Notes: generated by a model from the letters alone, not told the origin. A DNA stretch of 58,461 nt from Bacteriovoracaceae bacterium UBA4096 (GCA_002381945.1 DFXY01000017.1:1-58461); one strand, 5' to 3'; positions 15,560 to 24,564 are shown, counted from the stretch's first letter. Program-made: numbers and translations.

Positions 15560-18500
15560 ATGACTAAAACTATGACTTCCAAATTAATAATCATGTTAAC
15601 CATGATCTTCGTCAGCGGACTAAGCTTTGCACAATATGTAAAGAAATACGATGCTGAACTAAAACTAGATCATGAGATTAATCTTGATGATGAAATAAGT
15701 ACTGAACCTTATGCTTTTGATCCGAATAAAGGGCAAGGCATAAAATATAAGGTCGACGACACTCAAAGATTCAATACGATGGGCCTCAACTTAAGTGGGA
15801 TAGAAAATCTTTATGTTCCGAAGTTAGAGCATAATTTAGTTCCCAATTTTAATTTCTCGCTGGAATGTAGTGCTTTTGATGACCTGACTTATTTAAGTGG
15901 GCTGGAGAAGATTAATGATGAAGTGATTGAATGTTTCGGGCACAAAAGATCTGCTGCTCAAGGTTTTTCAAACGAGGGCCTCCTTAAAGGCGATAAAAAA
16001 GTCTGCGACTGTCTTAAGACTTCAAAAGTTGATGACATCAGAAAAATCATGAAAATTGACCGTAAGGAATTTCTTTTACGAAATAATATGGAAATTTCTT
16101 CAAACATTAACCGCGGTCTTGAGGACTTAATGGGAAGGGTCGTCTCTTTGAGAGATGGGATGATGTTTCAATCTGATATTTTGTTTCAAGGTAAAAAGAC
16201 AAAACCAAATGAAAAACTATCCATCAATGCGTTGAAAGAAGCTGAGGAAGAGAAAAAAATCAGTTCCCTTTATAGTGCGGGCTTTTTCACCAAGAGTTTT
16301 CAAAGTGGTGCTGGTCAGAAGATGCTTCAGTCAATGCAGGGTTCTCTGCATAAGCTAAGTCTTCAGGCACATGGTCGTCAAACCACCATGATGCAAGTGA
16401 TTAAAGGTGATGATACTAATAAAACCGCCAACAAGGCCCTTGAAAGAAAAATTGAAGAAGTTTTAAGTCAGGTCAAGATTCCTGAGGCCAATATTAATCT
16501 ACTTTCTCAAAAACCTTTTGAAGAAGGTCAGTGTGTGGGACCTAAAGAGTTCATGGCCAAAAATCAATTTCCGGATGATAACGAATTTTACACCTCTATC
16601 GCTAACGAATCATTTTCTCCAGAAAACTGGGACTACAATGCTCTGGAAAAGAAGCTGATTGACCTCACGGCCCAATCAGAATTGATGAATGCCCCGGAGA
16701 TTGCCAAACTTGAAACTCGTATGAGGTTCTTAAATCGAAATCCTTTATTTAAGAATCTTTTCTCGGCCAATGATGATTTTGATAACTATTTTGAAAATGT
16801 GGGAATGACTGATAAAAATAAAAAGGAATTAAAAGAAATTACCAACAAAGTACTGCCTAAGAAGAAACAAGAACTTTTCAACATTATGAAAGCGAGCCTG
16901 TCTCCTGAAAATAGTTCTTGTGGTCAGTACAGTCTGGGGTGTAAGCGCGCCATCATTAAAAACATCGATAAGTTTGATGAGATGACCAAGAAGTTTTTCA
17001 TGAACGGGGATGTTTTAAAGTTAACTAATACGCAGGCCGAAAAAGCTGCCTTAAATGAAATTTCGCAGTTTAAAGAAGACCCTCTTTCAGTTGAAGACGT
17101 CATCTTGCCTCAGGGACAAAAAGAACTGGAAGACTATGTTCATGCAAACACCAGTAAATCATTTGTTCATCCTAGCGAATGTAACTTAAGAGGTGGAGAC
17201 TCGTCCTATGGTGGGAAGCCATTTCCAGCAGAGCAGTGTGTTTCTTCTTATTCTTTCTATTGTTCATCCCTTGAAAAAGCTCAAGATCAAGCGGCCAAGG
17301 GGCTTAAAGATAACAAGCATAGAGTGAAAACTCTTGCTCGTGAGACTCAGAATTACTTTAACCCTAACTATCATGAGAATATAGAGTTAAAGAAATTCAA
17401 TCTCGATTATTGTTCTAAAAACAGAATCGCCAAGGACGGAGGTCCTGCCAAGAGTTTTAATCAATTCAGACAGGACTATTGTGCCAAAGAAAAATCAGAT
17501 CCAAATTGTTTTAACCGTGGTTTTGAAAATATGGAGGCCCTTAAGGCCAAATACCGGGCCCAATATTCTTTCCCGCGGGACAGAAATGGGAAAATCCACG
17601 CTGAATATGCTAAAGATGAAACTTCGGACTTAATGGCCGAACACAGAGAAATTAAAGATACCTCAATTAATGCCGCCAAAGCGTTAGCAAAAAGTGAAAC
17701 TCGTCCTGAGCATAGTGGTTCAGCTTTTGAAGAGATTATGGAAGCCTTCACTGCCAAAGATACCTCTGGCAGTATGAATGGGACGAATGAAAAATCAGAA
17801 GATCCAGGCATGTTCGCAAATCTGGCCAGTGTAATGGAAAAGAATAGTGATGGAGTTTTCGGTCAGGCCAGCGTCGATTCTTTTGAAGATTCTTCCAGCT
17901 ATTCCAATATCACTTCACCTCCACCGGTCATTGCTGACGTTCCCAAGATTGATAACATGAGTGATGAGAGTAAAGAAGAGCTTCTGGATCAGTGGAAGAG
18001 CGAACTTGATACATGGAAAAAAACCAATAAAGGTAATGATAGTGCTACAGTCTCGGCCGAGCAATCAATGAAGGCCAAAATTGAAGCGCTTGAAACCCTT
18101 CTGGCCGAGCAAAGGAAATTGACGGACACGCAATATAAACTTCTTAATGAGGCCATTGCAAATCAGCAGAATATGGCAAAACAACAAGTGGCGGCCGTAG
18201 CTAAACAAGAAGAGGAAACTCAAAAACGCTCAAAAGCGAAGTCTTCTAACTTTGTTTCAGCTCTGCCATCAGTCCAGGATGAATCTAACCGTTCACCTGC
18301 AAGCGTGAATGAAGCTCAGTTCAATACCAGTGGAAGTGGTAACGGAAATGCAGGAGCGGCCGCTTCCAGTAAGAAGTCATCATCCCGGTCTTCGGCAGCA
18401 GCTGCCAGTACTGCCGAGTCAGTGGCACGAGAAGAGGCCAAACTGGTTAACTTACGTCGATTATCAGATGGTTCAATTACCATCGAGTCAGTGAATAGAA

Positions 18501-18817
18501 ACACCCAAGGTCAGGCAAATGCCATCACTGTACCAGTGAGTGACGAGCAGTACCGCTTGCTTCAAACAAACCCTAATGCTGTTAACTTGAGTCAGATTGA
18601 AAAAAGTATCCCTAAAGATCAAATGGATCGTCTGGAGAAAACCGGACACATCATTTTGGTTCTTCAAAATGGTGCGAATCCTCCATTTGAGGTGAAAGTT
18701 GAGAAAAAAGATAATAAGCTTGTGTATAAGTTGAAGGATAATGACGGCAAAGATGTAAATCCGGTAAGAAGGATTTACACCAGAAAGGCCCTGGAACTTC
18801 AGCTCAGGACTCAGTAG
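15560..18817 (+). CDS. Large exported protein, 1085 residues, unknown function
   Basis: After a signal peptide (about 1-24, ending LSFAQ) comes a long, mostly helical, highly charged protein. The first 500 residues hold several Cys (LECSAFDD, VIECFGHK, KVCDCLK, SSCGQYSLGCKR) that could form periplasmic disulfides. A low-complexity Ala/Ser/Gly/Gln region and a coiled coil (MKAKIEALETLLAEQRKL) lie around residues 820-970, before a compact C-terminal domain of about 115 residues (from LRRLSDGSITIESV). I recognise no catalytic motif. ATG 15560 was chosen because GGGAAAGGG precedes it and the signal peptide then starts properly; an earlier ATG at 15536 is possible. The gene stands alone. Confidence 0.7.
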   Translation: MTKTMTSKLIIMLTMIFVSGLSFAQYVKKYDAELKLDHEINLDDEISTEPYAFDPNKGQGIKYKVDDTQRFNTMGLNLSGIENLYVPKLEHNLVPNFNFSLECSAFDDLTYLSGLEKINDEVIECFGHKRSAAQGFSNEGLLKGDKKVCDCLKTSKVDDIRKIMKIDRKEFLLRNNMEISSNINRGLEDLMGRVVSLRDGMMFQSDILFQGKKTKPNEKLSINALKEAEEEKKISSLYSAGFFTKSFQSGAGQKMLQSMQGSLHKLSLQAHGRQTTMMQVIKGDDTNKTANKALERKIEEVLSQVKIPEANINLLSQKPFEEGQCVGPKEFMAKNQFPDDNEFYTSIANESFSPENWDYNALEKKLIDLTAQSELMNAPEIAKLETRMRFLNRNPLFKNLFSANDDFDNYFENVGMTDKNKKELKEITNKVLPKKKQELFNIMKASLSPENSSCGQYSLGCKRAIIKNIDKFDEMTKKFFMNGDVLKLTNTQAEKAALNEISQFKEDPLSVEDVILPQGQKELEDYVHANTSKSFVHPSECNLRGGDSSYGGKPFPAEQCVSSYSFYCSSLEKAQDQAAKGLKDNKHRVKTLARETQNYFNPNYHENIELKKFNLDYCSKNRIAKDGGPAKSFNQFRQDYCAKEKSDPNCFNRGFENMEALKAKYRAQYSFPRDRNGKIHAEYAKDETSDLMAEHREIKDTSINAAKALAKSETRPEHSGSAFEEIMEAFTAKDTSGSMNGTNEKSEDPGMFANLASVMEKNSDGVFGQASVDSFEDSSSYSNITSPPPVIADVPKIDNMSDESKEELLDQWKSELDTWKKTNKGNDSATVSAEQSMKAKIEALETLLAEQRKLTDTQYKLLNEAIANQQNMAKQQVAAVAKQEEETQKRSKAKSSNFVSALPSVQDESNRSPASVNEAQFNTSGSGNGNAGAAASSKKSSSRSSAAAASTAESVAREEAKLVNLRRLSDGSITIESVNRNTQGQANAITVPVSDEQYRLLQTNPNAVNLSQIEKSIPKDQMDRLEKTGHIILVLQNGANPPFEVKVEKKDNKLVYKLKDNDGKDVNPVRRIYTRKALELQLRTQ

Positions 18818-19559
18818 AAACTTTGATTCTCTCGGCTACCCATTTGGGATCATCCACCGTAAGGTCATGACCACCGGTTGGATGCTCCTCTAAGGGAACA
18901 TTCCACTTTTTAGCTATGGCCCTGGAACATTCCACACTTACCATCCGGTCATGTGTGGAAGCGATTAATTGAAGTGGTATCGGTGGAGTGAAATCTCCTG
19001 AACGAAAAATTCCCGCAGCAAACAATTGCTTGAATGTATTGGCCAGACTTACTGGTCGTTCTTTTTGAATAATTTCCCAATGGTCCAAAGTTTCTGAAAA
19101 GATGTCCTTATGATTGGTGACTAGTTCCAGGATATGAGATTCTTTCTTTCGACCTGAAAGAAGAGGAACTTTTAAGAGATGGAGAAAGGCTTCAGGTCGC
19201 AGTCGGTGATGGACAGGAGAGACTCCTCCAAAACTGGTATTGATCAAGGTGGCCCGGGCAAAGTCTTGTGGGTATTTTTTCATCCACTCGATGGCAATCA
19301 TGCCTCCCAAAGAGATCGCTACTAAGTGAGTATCTTCATGGGCGGTTTTAAAACGCAGGAAATCCCGACGCATTTCTTCAACCATCTCTCTGACAGTAAG
19401 GGGAGAAGGTGAAGAAAAATAATCTCCAGCTCCGGGAATATCGATAGTCGTAACCAGGGCCTTAGGGAAAATTTCCTGAAGATAGGTGATAAAGTTTCCC
19501 CAATGGGCCTTTTCTCTGATTAATCCGCGAATTAAGTAAAAATGTTTTTGCTTTGTCAT
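18804..19559 (-). CDS. Alpha/beta hydrolase
   Basis: The 251-residue cytoplasmic protein has a full alpha/beta-hydrolase triad: nucleophile Ser in LVAISLGGMIAIEW (GxSxG-type elbow, here ISLGG), Asp in IASTHDRMVS, and His in PTGGHDLTVDDP near the C terminus. The N terminus (FYLIRGLIREKAHW) supplies the oxyanion strand. The substrate is unknown. There is no Shine-Dalgarno sequence; a TAAGAT box lies eight bases before the ATG, and the divergent methyltransferase gene starts 24 bases away. The 3' end overlaps the large exported protein gene by 14 bases. Confidence 0.85.
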   Translation of the reverse strand: MTKQKHFYLIRGLIREKAHWGNFITYLQEIFPKALVTTIDIPGAGDYFSSPSPLTVREMVEEMRRDFLRFKTAHEDTHLVAISLGGMIAIEWMKKYPQDFARATLINTSFGGVSPVHHRLRPEAFLHLLKVPLLSGRKKESHILELVTNHKDIFSETLDHWEIIQKERPVSLANTFKQLFAAGIFRSGDFTPPIPLQLIASTHDRMVSVECSRAIAKKWNVPLEEHPTGGHDLTVDDPKWVAERIKVSTES

Positions 19560-19567
19560 ACTTAACC

Positions 19568-19577
19568 ATCTTACACT
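19568..19577. promoter_or_regulatory. Overlapping divergent -10 boxes between hydrolase and methyltransferase genes
   Basis: ATCTTACACT contains minus-strand TAAGAT and plus-strand TACACT, overlapping by two bases. Predicted starts fall two bases before the minus ATG (19559) and exactly on the plus ATG (19584). The layout closely matches the one at 7239-7248. Confidence 0.4.
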
Positions 19578-19583
19578 TTTTTA

Positions 19584-20324
19584 ATGAGTTTGCAGCCGTA
19601 CTATGAAGAGTCTTATCAATCAGAAAGTGGGCGTTCCACTGTGGATCTCCTGCAGGAAGTAACTACTTATTCTAAGGGTCTCTTTAATTATACAGTTGAA
19701 TCCAAAAATCGTTTCCTGCCAAATCTTGACTGGAGTAGTCTGAAAATTTTAGAAATGGGAGCGGGTAGGGGAGGACTAGGTCTTCTGCTTGCTAGACTCG
19801 GGGCCCAGGTCACACTAGTCGATTTTTCCCCTACTGCTCTGGCCCAGGCGGAAAAAATCTTCAACACTGAGGGGCTGGAGGTGACTTGTATCCAAGGGGA
19901 TGTAACTCATCCGGATATTAATTTACCTCAACAATACGACATTATTGTTGATTCTCACTTGCTTCACTGCCTGACAGAAGATCCCGATCGTTCAAGCTAT
20001 TACCGATTAATTAGTGATCACTTAACTCCCCAAGGTATTTTTGTGGCAGAAACCATGGTTCATAGGAAAAAGCTTTTTATACCTGATGGTTTTATGTTTG
20101 ATGAAAGAAATGTTCTGTGGCAGATGTTTGGGAAGTGGACCCCTATTCGCAGGATTCTTGACTCCCTTGATCTGGAAAAAGAATTGAACGATGCCGGCTT
20201 TAATATTATCTATTTTTACTATTACGGTCAGTATGGCTTTGTTCCTCACCGCAGTTTTATGGATCTTCCAGCGGAAATTCTTCCGGCCGCAGTCAGAATG
20301 GTCGTTCAAAACAAAGAACTCTAG
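19584..20324 (+). CDS. Class I SAM-dependent methyltransferase (methyltransferase-11/25 type)
   Basis: The 246-residue protein has the SAM-binding loop ILEMGAGRGGLGLLLARLG, an acidic strand VTLVDFSPTAL, CIQGDVTHPD, and the post-motif strand YDIIVDSHLLHCL, which together define a small-molecule type methyltransferase. The substrate cannot be deduced. The ATG is preceded by TACACT plus six bases and no ribosome binding site. It may be co-regulated with the divergent hydrolase through a shared promoter region. The next gene (HPF) has its own promoter-like sequence. Confidence 0.82.
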   Translation: MSLQPYYEESYQSESGRSTVDLLQEVTTYSKGLFNYTVESKNRFLPNLDWSSLKILEMGAGRGGLGLLLARLGAQVTLVDFSPTALAQAEKIFNTEGLEVTCIQGDVTHPDINLPQQYDIIVDSHLLHCLTEDPDRSSYYRLISDHLTPQGIFVAETMVHRKKLFIPDGFMFDERNVLWQMFGKWTPIRRILDSLDLEKELNDAGFNIIYFYYYGQYGFVPHRSFMDLPAEILPAAVRMVVQNKEL

Positions 20325-20364
20325 TCAGTTAAATTTATTTTTTATGCTGAAGATGGTTGATACT

Positions 20365-20393
20365 CTTAGTCATGCGGACTAAGCCTCTATAAT
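20365..20393 (+). promoter_or_regulatory. Promoter region of hpf with inverted repeat upstream of a consensus -10
   Basis: A consensus TATAAT at 20388-20393 lies 26 bases before the hpf start. Immediately upstream is a 7-bp inverted repeat, CTTAGTC - ATGCG - GACTAAG (20365-20383), covering the space where -35 contacts would be. No good -35 is visible, so this could be an activator or repressor site. Confidence 0.45.
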
Positions 20394-20419
20394 AAAAGAG
20401 GTCTAACAAGGAGTAACTA

Positions 20420-20680
20420 ATGAACGTCAATATCACTTTTCGTCATATGGAACACACACCTGCCCTTGATGAGATGATTCGTGAAAAATCTGAAAAGTTT
20501 AATAAATGGCTTGGTCCTCAGTCTAATGTTCACTGGACTTGTTGGACAGAAGGTATAAATCATTGTTCAGAAGTGAGTATCCATTCCGGCCATCAGGAGT
20601 TCTTTGCAAAGGCGCAGGCCGATGATCTTTATAAAACATTCGATTTAGTGGTTCATAAAATTCAAAATCAATTGAAATAG
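20420..20680 (+). CDS. hpf: Ribosome hibernation promoting factor, short HPF/RaiA type
   Basis: The 86-residue protein resembles the short HPF/RaiA ribosome-binding domain: MNVNITFRHMEHTPAL at the start, EKFNKWLG, and the second-strand segment with HCSEVSIHSG, ending in the helix DDLYKTFDLVVHKIQNQLK. These factors bind the 30S decoding region in slow growth and stop translation. It is shorter than typical HPF (about 95) and lacks the basic C-terminal tail and any long-HPF dimerisation domain. AAGGAG precedes the ATG. The acyl-CoA ligase gene follows after 13 bases. Confidence 0.85.
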   Translation: MNVNITFRHMEHTPALDEMIREKSEKFNKWLGPQSNVHWTCWTEGINHCSEVSIHSGHQEFFAKAQADDLYKTFDLVVHKIQNQLK

Positions 20681-20693
20681 ACTGGAGAGTACG

Positions 20694-22376
20694 ATGACAA
20701 AAATTTGGTACAAGGCATACGATGCCGGGGTTCCTTACGAAATTAACCCTAATGAGTATTCCTCAATTAATGACATGCTGGAGATGTCGTTTTCTAAATT
20801 TAAAAACAACCCAGCTTTTCATAATATGGGTACCTCTTTGTCTTATCAGGAGATTGAACTCTACAGTCGAAAGTTCGCAAGCTATCTCCAGAATGATCTT
20901 AAGTTAAAAAAAGGTGATCGTGTTGCGATCATGATGCCAAACATTCTTCAGTATCCAATCGCTTTATTTGGTATCCTTCGTGCTGGTATGATTGCAGTGA
21001 ATGTAAACCCGCTCTACACAGCGCGGGAATTGGAACATCAGCTAAAAGATTCAGGCACTCAGGCAATCGTCATCTTTGCTAATTCGGCCCATGTACTTCA
21101 AAAAGTTGTCGCTCATTATCCTGTTAAAAATATCATGGTCACTCAAATAGGTGACATGCTTAAATTTCCGAAAAATTACATCGTAAATTTCGTGATCAAG
21201 AAAGTTAAAAAAATGGTTCCGGATTTTAATCTTCCAAACATGCTCGATTTTAAATCTTGTGTGATGAAGGGAGATGAAAACAAATTTAACAAACCACAAA
21301 TTACATTGGATGATACGGCTTTCTTGCAATATACAGGAGGAACAACTGGTGTTGCAAAAGGAGCAATCCTCACTCACCGAAACATGGTGGCCAATATGGT
21401 CCAGGCCAGAGCATGGATTAAAAACTTTATCACTGACGGTCAGGAAATCATTATTACTCCTCTCCCGCTGTACCATATCTTCTCTCTGACAGCGAACTGC
21501 TTTGTCTTTGGATCTGTAGGTGCCTTAAATATCCTCATCACTAACCCCCGTGACATTCCTGGTTTTGTAAAAGAACTCAAGAATTGGAAATTCACTGCTT
21601 TCACCGGCGTAAATACATTATTTAACGGATTATTAAATAATGATGAATTCAGAAAGCTTGATTTCTCAAGTTTAAAACTGACACTTGGTGGAGGAATGGC
21701 CGTTCAGAAAGCTGTTGCAGAAAGATGGAAGCAGGTAACTGGCCGTCCGCTTGTTGAGGCCTATGGTCTGACGGAGACATCTCCCGCTGCTTGCATCAAC
21801 CCAATGACCATTAAGGAATTTAATGGCTTTATTGGCGTTCCCATTCCATCAACTGATGTCGTGATTAAAGATGATAACAATCAAAACCTTCCTCTGGGCG
21901 AGATCGGGGAGATTTGTATTAAAGGGCCTCAGGTAATGGCGGGTTATTATAACCGCGATGAAGAGACTGCAAAAGTTATGACCAGTGATGGATTTTTCAA
22001 GACAGGTGACTTGGGTTACATGACTGAAGAGGGCTTTGTTAAAATCGTAGATCGTAAAAAAGATATGATTCTCGTTTCAGGCTTTAATGTTTATCCAAAT
22101 GAGCTGGAAGATGTGATCGTTCAGCATCCGAAAGTTTTAGAGGCCGCTGCAATTGGTATTCCTGATGAAAAATCAGGTGAATCAGTAAAAATCTTTGTGG
22201 TGAAAAAAGATGAATCATTGACTCAGGAAGAGTTAATGAAATTTTGCCGAGAGCAATTAACTTCATATAAAGTTCCTAAATCAATTGAATTTAGAAGTGA
22301 GTTACCAAAATCAAATGTCGGTAAGATTTTAAGAAAAGACTTAAGGGCGGAAACTCTGACAAAACCTAAAGATTAA
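20694..22376 (+). CDS. fadD: Long-chain fatty acid-CoA ligase
   Basis: The 560-residue AMP-forming ligase has the standard adenylation motifs: YTGGTTGVAKGAILTHRNM (P-loop, near residue 215), VEAYGLTETSP, FKTGDLGY and the hinge/C-terminal motif KIVDRKKDMILVSG, ending with the catalytic-Lys region SNVGKILRKDLR. It activates fatty acids to acyl-CoA for beta-oxidation or phospholipid use, which would suit a bacterium taking up prey lipids. Length and motif set match FadD closely. GGAG precedes the ATG. It shares a transcript with hpf (13-base gap) and ends at the hairpin at 22390. Confidence 0.92.
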   Translation: MTKIWYKAYDAGVPYEINPNEYSSINDMLEMSFSKFKNNPAFHNMGTSLSYQEIELYSRKFASYLQNDLKLKKGDRVAIMMPNILQYPIALFGILRAGMIAVNVNPLYTARELEHQLKDSGTQAIVIFANSAHVLQKVVAHYPVKNIMVTQIGDMLKFPKNYIVNFVIKKVKKMVPDFNLPNMLDFKSCVMKGDENKFNKPQITLDDTAFLQYTGGTTGVAKGAILTHRNMVANMVQARAWIKNFITDGQEIIITPLPLYHIFSLTANCFVFGSVGALNILITNPRDIPGFVKELKNWKFTAFTGVNTLFNGLLNNDEFRKLDFSSLKLTLGGGMAVQKAVAERWKQVTGRPLVEAYGLTETSPAACINPMTIKEFNGFIGVPIPSTDVVIKDDNNQNLPLGEIGEICIKGPQVMAGYYNRDEETAKVMTSDGFFKTGDLGYMTEEGFVKIVDRKKDMILVSGFNVYPNELEDVIVQHPKVLEAAAIGIPDEKSGESVKIFVVKKDESLTQEELMKFCREQLTSYKVPKSIEFRSELPKSNVGKILRKDLRAETLTKPKD

Positions 22377-22389
22377 ATGATTTCAGTAA

Positions 22390-22413
22390 GGTGGGCCATA
22401 GGGCCCATCTTTT
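22390..22413 (+). terminator. Rho-independent terminator after fadD
   Basis: GGTGGGCC and GGCCCATC form an 8-bp stem (one G-T pair) around the loop ATAG, followed by TTTT, 13 bases after the fadD stop. Confidence 0.7.
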
Positions 22414-22572
22414 GAGAGAGAGTACAGGGATAAGTTAGTAAAAGTAAGAAAAGAAAGATTTCCCCTTTACCTTAGCTAACCTTAAGATTGTAGTAAGCCT
22501 AAATTAAGAATCAAGGAAGATTGTTTTTAGCCCAGAGAGGGATTTCTGGCCTTAACTAAAAAGCCTAAAAAT

Positions 22573-22601
22573 GGGCCTCTTGCAGGGGGCCCTTTTTTTT
22601 T
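22573..22601. terminator. Bidirectional terminator hairpin next to the GGDEF-like gene
   Basis: GGGCCTC and GGGGCCC pair around a short loop, followed on the plus strand by a run of nine T. On the minus strand the hairpin is followed by ATTTTT. It can stop the minus-strand exported GGDEF-like gene, whose stop codon touches it, and any read-through from fadD. Confidence 0.7.
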
Positions 22602-24182
22602 CTAATTTGGATCCATTGCCATGGGAGGAGACCATTTCCTCACATTCTCCATCGGTAGAACATTAATATTATATTTTGAAATGTCATGGCCTGTGCGAAT
22701 TTTATATTCAGCTTTAACTCTTGATGCCTGTTCTTCTGCCCGCTTTAATACCATTGGCAGTTCTTCATTGGATTTAATTAATGATGATCCAACTGATATT
22801 GATCCACGGTAAGTTGCTTGCTCCTTAAACTCTTTTTTATACTCGCTTAACTTTAGTCTTTTAAAGTTTTCAAAATTACTTTTAGCAAGGTTAACATCAG
22901 CTTTTGTTAATGAAGATACAAGCGAATCAGGTAAGTCATTTAGGTTTTTGGCCCTATTAACATCTTTATATTTTTGTACCGCCGTTTTCACTTCCTGCCG
23001 GAATATTTGGCGAACAATGGGGTTATGGTCAACCTCATTTATCATTCGTTGGGATATCTGCTTTACGACTTGTGGATTATTACTTCCGAGAACGACTACC
23101 AGCTCATCTCCGCCATTTTTGAAAACCATGTCTCCTGGCCTCAAGGTTTTACGAAGAGATTCGGCAACGCTGGTAAGGTACTGATCTCCGGCCTGGGTTC
23201 CACCTGCAAAATAGTTTGTTTTACCTAGATGGTTAACATCGACAAAAATGAGACTGGCTTTGCCGGCATGAGCTTTGACCATTTGGCCCAAAATTTCTTT
23301 TCCGATGGCGGAGTTTGAATCAATGGCGAGGGTTTTCGCATCCAGGGGAACTTCCCTTGTGATCCGATGAATTTTTCCATCTTTGCCTTGAACATTTTTA
23401 GCGTATTGAATGATTTTTTGGCCATCAGGAAGTTCAACTTCAAATAAATCTCCTTCCTTGAGCTTAAGCAAAGGTTTACCCATTTGTGGGCCCCCTTTCA
23501 TTGAAGTTGCGGCAAGCTTCAAGCGGTCGGCAAGGGAAGTTTTCTCAAGGCCATTCATCAGTTTAGTTTCATTTACAAATTGAGTGAGGGCCTTAGCAGT
23601 ACTGATTCCCCATTTGGCCCCTTGTATGAATTTGGCGGGGGAGACGACTAACAGAAAAACATTGCTCACCCCCTGACAGATAATTTCACTTTGTTTTTCA
23701 AGGGGAAGACAAGGAAAGCCTTTTATTTCTTTAACTAAGCTATTTTTTAAGTCTTTGCTGAATTTAACAAAAGCATCCCAATAGTCTTTAGCAGTATCCC
23801 AGATGTTACTTTGAGATGATAAATTGATATCGGCGATAGCAATCGCCATTTCGATAGGGTTTAAATCTCCTGCGATTAACTTTTCTATACTGTCACTGGC
23901 CTCTTTCCATAACCAGGAAGGAGCATCGATCAATAGGAGCTTTATCAGATCAATAAAGCCTTGAACCATTCCTGCACCGGCCTTCCATCCGCCACTTAGG
24001 CAGCCGGTAACCAGATCCATATAGTTATCATCTAGTTTATCGACGCACTTGGCTTCACTGACTTTAACCACTTCCTGAGTCAGAAGTGTGGTCTCAGGAA
24101 AAAAATCAGAGGTATCACAAACTTCTGCTGAGACAGGTAAAGAGAAGATGACCAGTATCAACCCTATAATGATTTTATTCAT
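22602..24182 (-). CDS. Exported protein with a GGDEF-like domain
   Basis: The 526-residue protein has a signal peptide (about 1-19, PVSA|E) and a helical region with five Cys (22, 46, 61, 158, 169). The C-terminal half resembles a diguanylate cyclase: FVDVNHLGKTN (metal-ligand Asp315), AGDQYL, and NGGDELVVVL with signature GGDEL at 357-361. The second half of the fold (RGSISVGSSL and the final KRAEEQASRVKAEY helix) follows an extra insert of about 80 residues. If exported it would meet no GTP, so a non-enzymatic role is possible. A hydrophobic patch at about 172-182 could instead return the domain to the cytoplasm. Its start overlaps the upstream gene by eight bases. Confidence 0.65.
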   Translation of the reverse strand: MNKIIIGLILVIFSLPVSAEVCDTSDFFPETTLLTQEVVKVSEAKCVDKLDDNYMDLVTGCLSGGWKAGAGMVQGFIDLIKLLLIDAPSWLWKEASDSIEKLIAGDLNPIEMAIAIADINLSSQSNIWDTAKDYWDAFVKFSKDLKNSLVKEIKGFPCLPLEKQSEIICQGVSNVFLLVVSPAKFIQGAKWGISTAKALTQFVNETKLMNGLEKTSLADRLKLAATSMKGGPQMGKPLLKLKEGDLFEVELPDGQKIIQYAKNVQGKDGKIHRITREVPLDAKTLAIDSNSAIGKEILGQMVKAHAGKASLIFVDVNHLGKTNYFAGGTQAGDQYLTSVAESLRKTLRPGDMVFKNGGDELVVVLGSNNPQVVKQISQRMINEVDHNPIVRQIFRQEVKTAVQKYKDVNRAKNLNDLPDSLVSSLTKADVNLAKSNFENFKRLKLSEYKKEFKEQATYRGSISVGSSLIKSNEELPMVLKRAEEQASRVKAEYKIRTGHDISKYNINVLPMENVRKWSPPMAMDPN

Positions 24183-24564
24183 GAGTAAGAATCCATTTCA
24201 TAAGACCTTTTTTATGGGGACTAATGATCGATTCTTCTCCTTTCCAAATCAACACCATGGCGGAATCTTTTCTAAGGCACCATGACTGGGACCATTCTGA
24301 AATTTGCTTAGCAGGAACATGCCGGCATAAAGAGGAATCCGGTTTTCCTTCCAGAACAAATTTTTCAAATTTTTTTGATCTTGGAAATTTTTGAACCATG
24401 AAGCTGGGGACATCCATGAGTCCTTTAGCAGGATCTGCATAGGCCCAGGTGAGAATGACAGGCGAAATGCTGTTGAGCTCTACCCATCCCGAAGGAGCAT
24501 GTGGATGGGGATCCTCAGCATAGGTTATTAGAGGAAGAACAATAAAAAATAAGAAGAACTTCAT
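24175..24564 (-). CDS. Exported protein, 129 residues, unknown function
   Basis: A signal peptide (MKFFLFFIVLPLITYA) precedes a mature domain of about 113 residues with two Cys (SSLCRHVP and SWCLRKD) and several Trp (SGWVELN, ILTWAYAD, MKWILTHE). No family recognised. Its last eight bases overlap the start of the exported GGDEF-like gene, so the two proteins are made from one message and may work together. No ribosome binding site is obvious before the ATG. Confidence 0.6.
   Translation of the reverse strand: MKFFLFFIVLPLITYAEDPHPHAPSGWVELNSISPVILTWAYADPAKGLMDVPSFMVQKFPRSKKFEKFVLEGKPDSSLCRHVPAKQISEWSQSWCLRKDSAMVLIWKGEESIISPHKKGLMKWILTHE

Noticed and set aside
20022..20309. A 95-residue minus-strand frame opposite the methyltransferase gene
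   Set aside because: It lies fully inside a gene with clear SAM-binding motifs and itself has no motif or start signal.
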